From contig NZ_PIUM01000040.1 in NCBI RefSeq assembly GCF_002845745.1, positions 1 through 55,598 on the forward strand: a stretch of DNA of 55,598 nucleotides, read 5' to 3'. Source of the DNA: Telmatospirillum siberiense (lineage in GTDB: Bacteria; Pseudomonadota; Alphaproteobacteria; Rhodospirillales; Magnetospirillaceae). Under the pieces are notes generated by a model. That model ran no database searches. It saw only the letters and a list, made by a program, of their open reading frames with translations, and had not been told where the DNA came from. A program made the translations under genes and the position numbers. Shown here one piece after another: positions 1 to 7,806 of this stretch; within the stretch, counting starts at the first letter, position 1; every line of letters starts with the position of its first letter.

Positions 1-197
1 GTTGGTCTGGCGCTCCAGTTCCTTGTTGATTTCCCATGTGCGCCGGGCCAGTCCGCCGCGGCAGCGGTTCTGAGCCGTCCGGCATTCCGGAACAAAAACT
101 GGAAGGCATGAGGATGGCGGCGGCGAGTTACGGCATCCGCGGCGGACTGGCCCGGCGCACATGGGAAATCAACAAGGAACTGGAGCGCCAGACCAAC
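1..197. repeat. Perfect 60-bp inverted repeat at window start (probable fold-back artefact)
   Basis: Bases 1..60 are the exact reverse complement of 138..197, with a 77-base spacer. The right arm lies inside the dotC reading frame, so the left arm is an inverted copy of coding sequence. A perfect fold-back at the very end of a contig is typical of amplification or assembly chimeras. A real inversion junction is possible but less likely. Genuine sequence probably begins near 61. Confidence 0.9.
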
Positions 198-761
198 CGA
201 TTGTCGGGTATCTATAATTTCGCCCCGCTGGTCATTCCTCTCCCCGAAGGCGGCTCGGTCATTCCTCCGGTCGTCGAAGATGGCGACCAGGCGATGAGCG
301 TTTCGGGCGACGGAACCGACATGAAGGCCAGCAAGAAGGTGCTGCGCATCGTCCGGCCCGCCCATATTTCGCCGATCATCCCCAACTGGCGGGTTTATCT
401 CGTGCGCTATTGGCCGGCCCCGGAAATTCCAAGGAACGAACTGATGCCCCAGACCGATGAGGAAAAGGCCGCCTGGAGCAAGTGGGTCGCCGGCGGCTGG
501 GAAATCGGCGTCCGTCAGGCCAACGACATTTTCCGGGTCAATACCGACCGCTTAACCCGCGACATGGTGGGAATGGCTCTTTACCATCGTCTGGTGGCGC
601 AGGGCATGATCCACGATCTTTACATCGACCAGCGCGAACGCGGGGTCACTGGCGGGGGCGACACTCTGCATATCGGCGAACGCATCGTTCGTATCACCGC
701 CCCGGCCCAGCTCAATCCGAAAACCGGGGAATGGTCGCCCATCATCCTGGATCAACCCTGA
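63..761 (+). CDS. dotC: DotC/TraI-like type IVB secretion protein, 5' truncated
   Basis: DotC is an outer-membrane-associated lipoprotein of the Dot/Icm core complex (TraI in IncI plasmids). The frame reads GIRGGLARRTWEIN, then a WxxWVAGGWEIGxRQANDIF segment and the RDMVGMALYHRLVAQGM stretch, the order expected for DotC. The signal peptide and lipobox are missing because the frame runs back into the inverted-repeat artefact; the ATG at 36 lies in the inverted arm and should not be used. About 230 residues remain, against ~300 in Legionella DotC. Its TGA overlaps the dotB ATG by one base, indicating translational coupling. Confidence 0.85.
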   Translation, partial: SGSEPSGIPEQKLEGMRMAAASYGIRGGLARRTWEINKELERQTNRLSGIYNFAPLVIPLPEGGSVIPPVVEDGDQAMSVSGDGTDMKASKKVLRIVRPAHISPIIPNWRVYLVRYWPAPEIPRNELMPQTDEEKAAWSKWVAGGWEIGVRQANDIFRVNTDRLTRDMVGMALYHRLVAQGMIHDLYIDQRERGVTGGGDTLHIGERIVRITAPAQLNPKTGEWSPIILDQP

Positions 762-1975
762 TGCCCGAAGCCCCCGCCGTTCCCGGCGATACCGCCCCCC
801 AAACACTTGCCTACGAGGCGGAGCCGCCCGTTTGGAACGCCTCCGCGTTCGACGATTTCCTGCTCTGGGCGGCGGCTAACGGCGTCTCGGACATCAATCT
901 GCAGACCGGCGAACCCATCTGGTTGCGCCATCACGGCCGCATGATCGCCGCGACCGGCCGACCGATGTCGGGACCCGAGATGGTGTCGATCATCAGCCGC
1001 CTGGGTCGGGGCCTGGAGGCCGATGGCGTTCTGCAAAGCGGGCGTCCGATCGATACCGCTTACGACATCCAGCGGCGCGAATCCGGAGGCAAGGTCCGCC
1101 GCTGCCGATTCCGCGTCAATGCCAGTTCCTGTCTGGTCGGCGGTTCGGACGGACGTCAATTCACCCTGCGAACGCTTCCCGATCGCCCACCGCAATTGTC
1201 CGCGCTCGATCCCGAAGAGGCCATCCGCGAGTCCTTCTGTCCGCGCCAGGGGCTCGTCATGGTCACCGGTCCAACCGGATCGGGAAAATCCACACTGTTG
1301 GCCGCGGTCCTCGCCGACATGATCGGCGCCCCGGACAGCAACCGAAAGGTCGTCACCATCGAGGCCCCCATCGAATTCGTCTATGACCGCGTCCAACGAT
1401 CCGCCGCTCTCGTTTCGCAATGGGAAATTCCTTGGCATCTGCCCAGTTTCTCCGCCGGAGTGCGCAATGCGATGCGATGCAATCCGGACATCATCGAAGT
1501 CGGCGAATGCCGCGATACCGAGACGATGAGCGCCTGTATCGACGCCGCCAATACCGGCCATGCGGTCTATACCACCCTGCACACCATCGGAGTGGAGGCC
1601 AGCATCCAGCGTATCCTGGGCTTGCTGGAAGGCGGCGGGGGCGATGCCGGCGGCCGTGCCATCGCCATCATGCAGGTGCTGCGTCTGATCGTGACGCAAC
1701 TTCTGCTGCCAACCGTCGATGGCCGGCGCTGCGCGGTTCGCGAATTTCTGGTGTTCAGCGAGGAGGTTCGCCAAAGCTTCCTGCGACGCCCGCTTCAGGA
1801 CTGGCCGGCGATCGCCGCGGACACGCTGAAGAGCCGCGGCCAGCCGATGGCCGTCGCCATCGAACGGCAATGGCGCGCCGGCCGCATCAGCGCGGACACC
1901 TTCACTGGTTACGCGCCCGACCACGCCCGGACTCTCGGCATCACCAGCGAAGGATCGGGCGATGGCGTGGCGTGA
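761..1975 (+). CDS. dotB: DotB/TraJ-like secretion ATPase
   Basis: DotB is the cytoplasmic hexameric ATPase of the PilT/VirB11 superfamily that powers the type IVB system. The 404-residue product has Walker A GPTGSGKST at residues 170-178, an Asp-box/Walker B segment NPDIIEVGECRD and a His-box TTLHT. It is close to the 377 residues of Legionella DotB. The reading frame is open further upstream to 482, but that part overlaps dotC in another frame; the ATG at 761, overlapping the dotC stop as TGATG, is the sensible start. Next comes icmT, which overlaps by 14 bases. Confidence 0.95.
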   Translation: MPEAPAVPGDTAPQTLAYEAEPPVWNASAFDDFLLWAAANGVSDINLQTGEPIWLRHHGRMIAATGRPMSGPEMVSIISRLGRGLEADGVLQSGRPIDTAYDIQRRESGGKVRRCRFRVNASSCLVGGSDGRQFTLRTLPDRPPQLSALDPEEAIRESFCPRQGLVMVTGPTGSGKSTLLAAVLADMIGAPDSNRKVVTIEAPIEFVYDRVQRSAALVSQWEIPWHLPSFSAGVRNAMRCNPDIIEVGECRDTETMSACIDAANTGHAVYTTLHTIGVEASIQRILGLLEGGGGDAGGRAIAIMQVLRLIVTQLLLPTVDGRRCAVREFLVFSEEVRQSFLRRPLQDWPAIAADTLKSRGQPMAVAIERQWRAGRISADTFTGYAPDHARTLGITSEGSGDGVA

Positions 1976-2228
1976 CAGCATGCGCCCGGCGCGCCTGTTC
2001 GGGCTTGACGCCCGGCTCATCTGGGTCGTGGTGACATTCCTTTTTTGCATCAACAAGATGACGTTCATCTTGCTGTTGGTGGTCCTGACCGTTCTCATCG
2101 TCGTCGAGCGTCACGGCCTCAATCTTCCGTCCGCCATCCGGTTGCTGCGGTGCCATGCGGCCGGATCGTGGCGGTCGGCCATCCCGAAGATCAAACGCCG
2201 TAGATTGTTTGATAGCGGAATTACGTGA
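1962..2228 (+). CDS. icmT: IcmT/TraK-like small membrane protein
   Basis: An 88-residue protein beginning MAWRDSMRPARLFGLDAR, followed by two closely spaced hydrophobic stretches (about residues 19-30 and 33-47) and the tail ERHGLNLPSAIRLLR. Size, the N-terminal W-R-D-S-x-R-P-A-R pattern and the position directly after dotB all match IcmT (TraK in IncI plasmids), a small inner-membrane component of the Dot/Icm system. The start overlaps the dotB end by 14 bases, so translation is probably coupled. Confidence 0.85.
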   Translation: MAWRDSMRPARLFGLDARLIWVVVTFLFCINKMTFILLLVVLTVLIVVERHGLNLPSAIRLLRCHAAGSWRSAIPKIKRRRLFDSGIT

Positions 2229-2243
2229 AAGGAGGTCAAGCCG

Positions 2244-2378
2244 ATGTCGCCGGGTATCACTCCGGCCCGTCCCTGCGGGCGCCCGCGCCGCATGGGCACG
2301 GTCGAACGGTCGCCCACCGGCGAAAAGAACAAGCCGCCACTTGAAAAAACGGTGTATCTAATATATTGTTCGCCATAA
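2244..2378 (+). CDS. Possible 44-residue protein with strong ribosome binding site
   Basis: A 45-codon frame (MSPGITPARP... to ...YLIYCSP) starts at an ATG seven bases after a near-perfect Shine-Dalgarno AAAGGAGGT (2228..2236), which itself overlaps the icmT stop. The peptide is Pro/Arg-rich with no recognised domain. Its last codons run through the palindromic operator at 2351..2374. The excellent ribosome binding site is the main support; it could be a leader peptide or a vestige. Confidence 0.4.
   Translation: MSPGITPARPCGRPRRMGTVERSPTGEKNKPPLEKTVYLIYCSP
2351..2374. promoter_or_regulatory. Palindromic operator-like site upstream of the IcmX-like operon
   Basis: GGTG-N16-CGCC core followed by AT, with an AT-rich centre (TATCTAATATATTGTT). 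It lies 25 bases before the ATG at 2400. One of 18 copies of the element-wide motif. Confidence 0.6.
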
Positions 2379-2399
2379 ATAGTCTGAAGGACCGGCCCG

Positions 2400-3611
2400 A
2401 TGCGTAGGTTTCCCCTGTTGCGGCGAAGCAGTCTTTGCGTCACCGTCGCGTTCGCCTCGCTGATGGCCGCGACCGCTCCCGCCAAAGCCCAATGGGCCGT
2501 TGAAGACGCCTCGGTCTTGAGCGCCGTCACCTCTGGCTTTTCGGCACTTACCTCTGCCGTTTCGGCGGGATTCACAGCCGTCGTCACCGCCCTGGCGGCA
2601 GCCGCCTCGGACAGCGATGCGCATTTCGAGCAGTTGCTCCAGGCATCCATTCAGGTCCAGGACGCCGTGCTTCAGGCTCAGACGACGACGCTCAATACGC
2701 AAATCTACAACGACGAACAATGGCGCCGACAGTCGCTCAACGATACCTTCGGAGACACTTCGGCCTGCCAGTATATCGGCCCGGGAACCAATCTGACGCA
2801 GGGCGAAACCCCCATTCGGCAACAGGCCGTCGCCATCGCGACCGCGCACGCCAATCTTTCGCGTGGAGGCACAGGTTCGGCCGCCGCCAACGGCCAGGCG
2901 GCCAGCGTCTCGGACAAGGTCCAGGTTCACAAGCAATTGGCGGCCAATCCCCAGACCCTGTCCACCACCGCGCCGACCTCGTCCTCCAGCAGCGCCGCGA
3001 CGACCCTGGGAACGGTGACCGATGTCGACGCCGACACCCTCTTTACCGACACGGCCATCGACTCGCCCTATTCGTTGAAAATCGACTCGTCGAGCCGCAC
3101 CCAGACCCTGGGCGAATTGTTCATGGCTCATTCCTTCGATCCCGTTCCTCCGCCGCCGCAACGCAGCACGAGCGAACCGAACGAGTTTCAGGAAGCCCGC
3201 AATTCCAGAGCCAGCCGGATGAGTCTCGCCATGGCGGTCCCGGTCGACGTGCTCTCCAATCAGGCAAAAGTATTCGACGCCAGCATGCGTCAGGTTCTGC
3301 CGCTCCAGCCCCCGGGATCCGACTCGATGAGCTGGAACCAGATGATGGATGCGGCCGTGAAGGGGCGGTTCGAAAATCTCGACTGGTACGCGCAGGTGGT
3401 CGGCATGAGCGGCGAGCAGAAACAGAACGAAGCTCTCTATATGCAGGCGCTTCAACTGTACCTCGATTGGCATCGCTTCCGCTTTGAGGAAAAGGTCGGT
3501 GTGGTCCTGGCCAATCTCTATGCCGGTCAAATCGATAACATGCGGGGATCCTCGACCAGCGACATCACGCCGGCCCTCGCTCCGGCAAGCCAAGCCACGC
3601 CGACGCGGTGA
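2400..3611 (+). CDS. Secreted protein, possibly IcmX/TraW-like
   Basis: A 403-residue protein with a clear signal peptide (basic MRRFPLLRR start, hydrophobic core, APAKAQ cleavage region near residue 30). An Ala/Ser/Thr-rich middle is followed by a C-terminal region with aromatic residues (FENLDWYAQVVGM, YLDWHRFRFEEKVGVVLANLYA). It leads an operon with a transglycosylase and dotG, so a periplasmic role in the secretion channel is likely. IcmX/TraW is the best guess from size, export and context, but no diagnostic motif was identified. The ATG is preceded by AAGGA and by the palindromic operator. Confidence 0.5.
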   Translation: MRRFPLLRRSSLCVTVAFASLMAATAPAKAQWAVEDASVLSAVTSGFSALTSAVSAGFTAVVTALAAAASDSDAHFEQLLQASIQVQDAVLQAQTTTLNTQIYNDEQWRRQSLNDTFGDTSACQYIGPGTNLTQGETPIRQQAVAIATAHANLSRGGTGSAAANGQAASVSDKVQVHKQLAANPQTLSTTAPTSSSSSAATTLGTVTDVDADTLFTDTAIDSPYSLKIDSSSRTQTLGELFMAHSFDPVPPPPQRSTSEPNEFQEARNSRASRMSLAMAVPVDVLSNQAKVFDASMRQVLPLQPPGSDSMSWNQMMDAAVKGRFENLDWYAQVVGMSGEQKQNEALYMQALQLYLDWHRFRFEEKVGVVLANLYAGQIDNMRGSSTSDITPALAPASQATPTR

Positions 3612-4351
3612 CGCCGATCATGAACGCGACGCCCGAACCCTCGGAAGTTTATCGGCGCTTGGCGGTCGCCCGATTGAAGGGCGTCCGGGTCGACGGAGAC
3701 GTCATCTCGACCGAAGAGGCGAAAGCCGCCTGCGGCCAGTTCAGCGCAAAAATGGCCGACGAGATGCAGCGCATCGACCAGGTCCTCGCGCTGACCGAAC
3801 GGATGGAGATGCGAACCCGCGATTTATGGAACGGCGCGATGTCGGCCTTCAGTATCGACGAGATCGATCGCCTTATCGCCGTTCGCGACAACCAATTGCA
3901 GCGGCATGGCCGCGCCGTGGCCATGCCGACCTATTTGACACGCCTGCAGGACCGTCGTGAGGTGGACAGCATCGACATTCTCGCGGCCGATATCAAAACC
4001 GAGTGTCTCGGCAGCGGCGCCAGCGCACGGATCGACAAGAATTTCGCCGAAGCCAGGGTGCCCGATCTCCCGATGGTCGACGGGGTCTATCGCAACCTGC
4101 ACAAGCAACAATTGGCAGAGCTCAAAGAGGATATGACTGGGATTTTACGCGATCTCGGCCTGGCCTCGGACATTTTCGCCGAGGCGGGATCCTTCGGCAT
4201 TGCAACGGTTTCGCTGCCCGCCGCGACGAAAGATTCGCCCCTCGAAAGTCTGCTCCGTTTGGTTTCCGCCGCCGCGGAAATGCGCAACGCCCCTCAGTTC
4301 CGTAAAGCAAAATTGGGAGCCCCCGTCGAAGGATTGGGGCCAGCGCGCTGA
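3608..4351 (+). CDS. Hypothetical protein in secretion operon
   Basis: 247 residues if begun at the GTG that overlaps the previous stop (GTGA); an ATG four codons later is an alternative. No signal peptide or membrane segment is evident. The sequence is charged and helix-rich with many Glu/Arg/Leu residues, which suggests a soluble cytoplasmic protein. It lies between the IcmX-like gene and the transglycosylase, with two bases before the next ATG, so it is co-translated with secretion genes. Family not recognised. Confidence 0.7.
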   Translation: MTPIMNATPEPSEVYRRLAVARLKGVRVDGDVISTEEAKAACGQFSAKMADEMQRIDQVLALTERMEMRTRDLWNGAMSAFSIDEIDRLIAVRDNQLQRHGRAVAMPTYLTRLQDRREVDSIDILAADIKTECLGSGASARIDKNFAEARVPDLPMVDGVYRNLHKQQLAELKEDMTGILRDLGLASDIFAEAGSFGIATVSLPAATKDSPLESLLRLVSAAAEMRNAPQFRKAKLGAPVEGLGPAR

Positions 4352-4353
4352 TC

Positions 4354-5280
4354 ATGCCCCAGACACGTGTCCTTCCTTCCACCGAAGTCCGCTCGGCTCT
4401 GGTGAATGCCTCGCGCACCACCGGAGCCTCGCTGGCCTGGCTGACCGTCGTGGCCGGCGCCGAAAGCTGTTTTCAGGCCAATGCTCACTGCAACAGCAGC
4501 AGCGCCACGGGGCTTTTCCAGTTCACCGACCAGGGCTGGTTCGCCATGCTCGCCACCTACGGACGAAAACATGGGCTGAACGATACCGTCGCCCGGTTGA
4601 AGGAAACCCGGCATGGTGGATTTGTGCCCCAGGATCAAAAAGACCGGGCCGCCATTCTGGCCATACGCCAGGACCCCAAACTGAATGCCCTGATGGCCGG
4701 GGAGCTGTTCCAGGAAAACCGCACCAACCTTAAATCCGCGCTGCACCGCGCCCCGACCCAGGGTGAAATATATCTAGCTCATTTTCTGGGATCGGCGGAT
4801 GCCGCCCGTTTCATCCATCAGCGGGATCTCACCCCGGACGCGTCTCCGGCAGAGCTTTTTCCGAAGGCGGCCAAGGCCAATCATGACGTGTTTTTCCACA
4901 AGGACGGGACAGCGGTCAGCTATGCCGAGCTGAGCCAACGCTTCAGCAACCGCTTCGAACACGCCAACCGATTGGTGGCTCAAACGTTTCCCGAGTTGGC
5001 GCCGACCGCAGCGCCTCACGCCCTCGCCAGGCACCACCACGCTCCCACAAGCGTTGCCCAGAATTCGACCGGCGCACAACATTCCCAAGCCAGGCACCAC
5101 CGCGGCGCCGCGGTCATAGCGCGGACAGAACCAGACGGGGATCACACCGTCGCGGACCAGCACCTCGGGTCCAGTACCGTTGCCGAAAAGCTGGCCGAGC
5201 GGCGCCGCCAGGAGGCCATGATCGACCATCCCCCTGTTGCTGCGTCGGAGACGACGCCCCCCCAGCCCATGCACAGCTAA
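4354..5280 (+). CDS. Lytic transglycosylase (SLT-type) with low-complexity tail
   Basis: The 308-residue product has a lysozyme-like fold signature: AGAES with probable catalytic Glu37, then SATGLFQFTDQGW, and later the LAHFLGSADAARF segment seen in SLT-type muramidases. Such enzymes open peptidoglycan locally to insert the secretion channel. There is no obvious signal peptide at this start, so export may use another route. From about residue 215 the chain becomes His/Ala/Thr-rich and probably disordered. It sits immediately before dotG. Confidence 0.8.
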   Translation: MPQTRVLPSTEVRSALVNASRTTGASLAWLTVVAGAESCFQANAHCNSSSATGLFQFTDQGWFAMLATYGRKHGLNDTVARLKETRHGGFVPQDQKDRAAILAIRQDPKLNALMAGELFQENRTNLKSALHRAPTQGEIYLAHFLGSADAARFIHQRDLTPDASPAELFPKAAKANHDVFFHKDGTAVSYAELSQRFSNRFEHANRLVAQTFPELAPTAAPHALARHHHAPTSVAQNSTGAQHSQARHHRGAAVIARTEPDGDHTVADQHLGSSTVAEKLAERRRQEAMIDHPPVAASETTPPQPMHS

Positions 5281-5311
5281 CTCCATGCACAGTGAACGTT
5301 GAGCGCGGCAA

Positions 5312-6577
5312 ATGGACGAAAACGATTTGATGCATGACGGCCTGACCGTCGAACCCGAGGAACGCACCGGCCGCCCCGAGGCCAAGGCCTCCTTCGGCAA
5401 GCGTCTTGGTCACGCCTTTTCCGACCCCGGAAAGCGGAGGATCATCTTTCTGGGTGGCCTGATCGTCATCGTGTTCGGGGTCGTCGTTTCGTCCCAGATG
5501 GGCAAGGGGTCCAAGCTGCCAAGCCAGATCCCCCAACCGCCGGCAATGAACACGACACCGGGCGGGACCCATTCCTCGGCAAGCCCGGACTATCAGGCAT
5601 CCGTCGTCAATGCCGATGCCCAAAGAGCGTTCGTCGCCGAGCAGAACGGCAAAAGCGCCTTGGCCACCATCAATCCGAACGTCGTTCAGCCGCCCCAGGT
5701 CGCGCCCCCGGTACGTCCGACCAAAACCGACGCTCCCCCTGCGATCAATACCCAGGTGGGAACTTCCGCCAATGCCGGCGTCGATGAACATCGCCGCAAG
5801 ATGCAGGACGCGATGCGTCACCAATTGCAGGAAATGGTCGGGTCCTGGAAAAACTCCCCAGGACAGCAGGTGGTCTTCACACGGCAGGAATCGACATCGC
5901 AGACGACGGCGATCTCCCCATTGGGGCAAGGGTCCCAGCAGCAGGCCCAGACGCAGCCGGCACGACAGAAAGCCCAATCGTCGCAACAGACGGACGCTTT
6001 GAAAGATGAACTGGTCCATGCCGGAGATATTTTCTTCGGCACGACGGTGACCGGCGCCATCTCCACCGATCCGACCGGCCCGATCGTCGCCGATGTCCTG
6101 TCTGGCCCGCTGCAGGGAGCGAGAATTCTCGGAACCGTCCAACAAGGCAACGAGGCTTACGTCCTCGTTTTCAATCAGATGAGCTTCGAGGGCAAGAAGG
6201 TCCAGATCAACGCCGTCGCGGTCGACGTCGAAAGTGCCCGCGTCGGCGTGCGCTCGGATATCGACCGCCGCTATCCCGAGCGGGCGTTGGCGATCGCCGC
6301 CGATTTCCTGACCACGGCGGGGCAATATTTTCTGCGATCGAACTCGACGACGACGACGACGGCGACGGGAACCGTCACGACGACGGGAACCGCCACCAAT
6401 AAGGCGGCGATCGAAGCCGGGATGGCGGGCGCCGGCCAGGGACTGACCACCGAACTCAATCGCCAATTCAACAATCTCAATCCGATCTACGAGGTGAAAG
6501 CCAATTTTCCAATCGGCGTGCTGTTCATGAGCCCGATCTACAAACAGACCCCGGCGGGAACCGGCAATGCCGGCTAG
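5312..6577 (+). CDS. dotG: DotG/IcmE/TraO-like core channel protein
   Basis: DotG is the VirB10-like inner-to-outer membrane component of the Dot/Icm core complex. The 421-residue protein has a short cytoplasmic N-terminus, one membrane helix (about residues 43-62), a Pro/Gln-rich periplasmic linker, and a C-terminal VirB10-like domain from about residue 235 (HAGDIFFGTTVTGAIS, then GARILGTVQQGNEAYVLVFN). Legionella DotG is about 1,048 residues because of a long repeat array; this one lacks the repeats, like conjugative TraO. A Thr-rich run (TTTTTATGTVTTTGTAT) interrupts the C-terminal domain. Confidence 0.92.
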   Translation: MDENDLMHDGLTVEPEERTGRPEAKASFGKRLGHAFSDPGKRRIIFLGGLIVIVFGVVVSSQMGKGSKLPSQIPQPPAMNTTPGGTHSSASPDYQASVVNADAQRAFVAEQNGKSALATINPNVVQPPQVAPPVRPTKTDAPPAINTQVGTSANAGVDEHRRKMQDAMRHQLQEMVGSWKNSPGQQVVFTRQESTSQTTAISPLGQGSQQQAQTQPARQKAQSSQQTDALKDELVHAGDIFFGTTVTGAISTDPTGPIVADVLSGPLQGARILGTVQQGNEAYVLVFNQMSFEGKKVQINAVAVDVESARVGVRSDIDRRYPERALAIAADFLTTAGQYFLRSNSTTTTTATGTVTTTGTATNKAAIEAGMAGAGQGLTTELNRQFNNLNPIYEVKANFPIGVLFMSPIYKQTPAGTGNAG

Positions 6578-6641
6578 AGCTTTTTCATTTCCGCACCTGG
6601 GGAACTTCAGTCGAGATGAAGCCCCCCGGGTACATCTGATA

Positions 6642-6676
6642 CCAAGTTTCGATGAGGATGACTCATCGAAACTTGG
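6642..6676. repeat. Perfect 15-bp stem hairpin after dotG
   Basis: The arms 6642..6656 and 6662..6676 are perfect reverse complements around a five-base loop (GATGA). There is no T-run on either side, so it is not a canonical intrinsic terminator. It may still end transcription or be an extragenic palindromic element. It lies in the 242-base gap between convergent dotG and parA, where no gene is evident. Confidence 0.8.
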
Positions 6677-6819
6677 CTGGCGCATTGGGCGCCCGCGCCA
6701 TCGTTGACGCGTAGCCGTGTATGACATATCGCAGGCTGCGCTATCAGCGTCGTGCAGGCCTCAATTGAACGCGCCCGCCGATCGAGCCGGTTTTGCCTCA
6801 GCCGGAGGCCCGAACAGGG

Positions 6820-7611
6820 TCAACAAGCCGGCAGGCGCCCTTTAAGCGGAATGTTTCGACACCGCTCGATGACTTCGTCGACGAGGTTGCCATACCACTT
6901 CGCTCCTTTTGAAGCCGGAGCATGGTGGAAGATCGAGCGGCCGAAGAACGGAGCCTCGGCCAGTTTGACGTCTCGGCGAATTTCCGTCGTCAGGACGTTG
7001 CGTCCGAAATCCTCGCGCACCTTCGCCATTACCGACGAGGAATGCCGCAGGCGGGGATTGACCATGGTGAACAGGATTCCCAACCACTGAACGTCAATTC
7101 CCATGTTGATCCGCAACCTGGCGATGGCACGCGCCAGCATGCGCAACCCTTCGTGGGCCAAATGCTCGGGCGTTAGACAGGCCAGGCAACAGTCGGCGGC
7201 GACCAGCGCGTTGATCGGCACCAAGGACAACGCCGATGCGCAATCGCACAGGATATAGTCGTAAGCGTCCCGTACCGGCGCCAGCAGGTCGTTCAAGCGC
7301 CGCTCGCGGCCCGCCGCCTTGGCCAACAGCAGATCCGCATTGGAAAGATTCATCTCCGCAGTGATGAGATCGACACCGGGTTGGATGCCGGAACGAATGA
7401 CATCCTTCACGGGCGTCCCATCGAAAAGCGCTCTGCAGATGGACGGCGACAAGGCATCGTCCTGCACCCCCAGGGCAAGTGATGCGGACGCCTGCGAGTC
7501 GAGATCGACGACCAGCACCCGATGGCCACGCCCGGCAAGGCCGACAGCCAGGTTGACACAGGTCGTCGTTTTGCCGGTACCGCCTTTGTTATTGATAATT
7601 GCGATCATCAT
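6820..7611 (-). CDS. parA: ParA-family ATPase
   Basis: A ParA/Soj-type Walker ATPase of 263 residues. The N-terminus MMIAIINNKGGTGKTTT holds the deviant Walker A; the Walker A' segment VLVVDLDSQASASLALG and Walker B YDYILCDCASALS follow. It would position or segregate the element, or place the secretion machinery, by ATP-dependent DNA or surface binding. The frame is open upstream to 7689, but that extension runs across the palindromic operator, so the tandem ATGs at 7611/7608 are preferred. No parB lies next to it or elsewhere in the window. Confidence 0.9.
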   Translation of the reverse strand: MMIAIINNKGGTGKTTTCVNLAVGLAGRGHRVLVVDLDSQASASLALGVQDDALSPSICRALFDGTPVKDVIRSGIQPGVDLITAEMNLSNADLLLAKAAGRERRLNDLLAPVRDAYDYILCDCASALSLVPINALVAADCCLACLTPEHLAHEGLRMLARAIARLRINMGIDVQWLGILFTMVNPRLRHSSSVMAKVREDFGRNVLTTEIRRDVKLAEAPFFGRSIFHHAPASKGAKWYGNLVDEVIERCRNIPLKGRLPAC

Positions 7612-7646
7612 ACGGGTTGCGCGGCTCTCGACTGCATATTGAAAAT

Positions 7647-7670
7647 GGTAAATTTTATATTTAATACACC
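7647..7670. promoter_or_regulatory. Operator-like palindrome upstream of parA
   Basis: GGTA-N16-CACC core with AT-rich centre, 36 bases before the parA ATG. Same spacing as the other copies; the left half-site differs at its last base. Confidence 0.55.
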
Positions 7671-7705
7671 GTAACACCACCATCGTCAATGTTACCTCGA
7701 AAAAT

Positions 7706-7728
7706 GGTGAATAAACTTTTTATGCACC
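7706..7728. promoter_or_regulatory. Operator-like palindrome upstream of HD-GYP gene
   Basis: ATGGTG-N15-CACCAT, perfect six-base half-sites but with 15 rather than 16 bases between them. It lies 78 bases before the GTG at 7807 and back to back with the parA copy. Confidence 0.55.
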
Positions 7729-7806
7729 ATTTTTATTGATCGACGGAATTGCTTTGCCCACTATACAAAGATCGGTTGGTCACCCCTTATCCGGATAGGC
7801 AACTCG

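Noticed and set aside
36-62. ATG at 36 as the start of dotC
   Set aside because: It lies in the inverted-repeat arm, so the residues it would add come from reversed dotC sequence.
752-2098. Long minus-strand ORF opposite dotB (also 2358..3593, 5114..6727, 39426..40274 minus and 15230..16465, 34401..35819 plus)
   Set aside because: Antisense shadows of strongly supported genes. They contain no recognisable domains and have composition typical of reverse frames in GC-rich coding sequence.
7612-7689. N-terminal extension of ParA
   Set aside because: The extension encodes the operator region and precedes the invariant start MMIAIINNKGGTGKT.
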